Source: Bacteroidota bacterium (GTDB taxonomy: Bacteria; Bacteroidota; Bacteroidia; Chitinophagales; Chitinophagaceae). Taken from it: DNA of 14,979 nt. Position 1 is the stretch's first letter. The number at the start of each line of letters is the position of its first letter. A program made the translations under genes and the position numbers. The stretch is from contig CANHOY010000019.1 of the NCBI GenBank assembly GCA_947462495.1, positions 1-14,979 of the forward strand. Reading direction: 5' to 3'. The notes below the pieces were generated by a model. The model ran no database searches and had not been told where the DNA came from. It worked only from the letters and a program-made list of their open reading frames with translations. This document shows positions 14,867 through 14,979 of the stretch, piece after piece.

Positions 14867-14979
14867 ATGAGAAAATTACATCTTTTATTACTCTTAATCT
14901 TCATTGGCACAACGAGTTATGCCCAAAATCTTGGTTTAATCTTAAAGGGATCTACCACCGGCGTAGGAATAGATCTGGG
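14867..14979 (+). CDS. Exported protein, N-terminal part only (probable outer-membrane beta-barrel)
   Basis: The frame starts at ATG 14867 and runs off the end of the window after 37 codons. Residues 1-20 (MRKLHLLLLLIFIGTTSYAQ) are a clear signal peptide with a Bacteroidota-type cleavage at YA-Q. The next residues, NLGLILKGSTTGVGIDLG, alternate hydrophobic and small or polar residues in the manner of a first transmembrane strand of a small outer-membrane barrel. The gene is divergent from the redoxin-like gene. A TATTTTTA octamer at 14821-14828 could be a -7 element but has no matching -33. The family cannot be named from this fragment. Confidence 0.7.
   Translation, partial: MRKLHLLLLLIFIGTTSYAQNLGLILKGSTTGVGIDL

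Noticed and set aside
1..14979. Mobile element, CRISPR array, tRNA or rRNA, toxin-antitoxin or defence system.
   Set aside because: Looked for by eye on both strands. No transposase or phage gene, no regularly spaced direct repeats and no recognisable RNA gene was seen; every sizeable gene-free stretch is accounted for above.

Overview
The window suggests a low-GC member of the Bacteroidota, most likely the Chitinophagaceae or a close relative. The signs are a SusC/SusD outer-membrane uptake pair, a Bacteroidota-specific DUF3822 gene directly before rsmD, starts that mostly lack a clear Shine-Dalgarno sequence, candidate promoters resembling the Bacteroidota consensus (TTTG ... TAnnTTTG), and lipoproteins with signal sequences of the type usual in this phylum. 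The genus is an inference; no rRNA or other marker is present. All genes are ordinary chromosomal types. I saw no insertion sequence, phage gene, CRISPR array, tRNA or rRNA.

Left part (1-6698): the end of folB (folate synthesis) runs convergently into a MATE-family exporter gene. Divergent from that exporter is a tight five-gene housekeeping operon: a DUF3822 protein, the 16S rRNA methyltransferase RsmD, 5-formyltetrahydrofolate cyclo-ligase, the lipid A kinase LpxK and ribonuclease R. Junctions overlap by 1, 11 and 11 bases, or leave a 15-base gap. RsmD carries Gly where the catalytic (D/N)PPY motif normally has Asp or Asn.

Middle part (6699-12849): an AT-rich gene-free stretch of about 510 bases holds a likely terminator for the housekeeping operon, a nested inverted repeat, and two 19-bp palindromes of identical geometry just before a SusC-type TonB-dependent transporter. 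This is followed by a SusD-like lipoprotein and a small lipoprotein of unknown function with a surface-export-like signal (Cys-Lys-Lys-Glu-Glu). A 36-bp perfect palindrome followed by a T-run closes the operon. No degradative enzyme, sigma factor or sensor lies in the window, so the imported nutrient cannot be named.

Right part (12850-14979): an exported protein joins a c-type haem domain (CAPCH) to a domain that appears to keep every copper ligand of the peptidylglycine alpha-hydroxylating monooxygenase fold. Convergent with it, 12 bases away, is an exported thioredoxin-fold protein with one cysteine in its active-site loop and another at its extreme C-terminus. This pair, probably periplasmic redox proteins of unknown substrate, is the most interesting part of the window. 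The window ends inside the start of a small exported protein, probably an outer-membrane beta-barrel.
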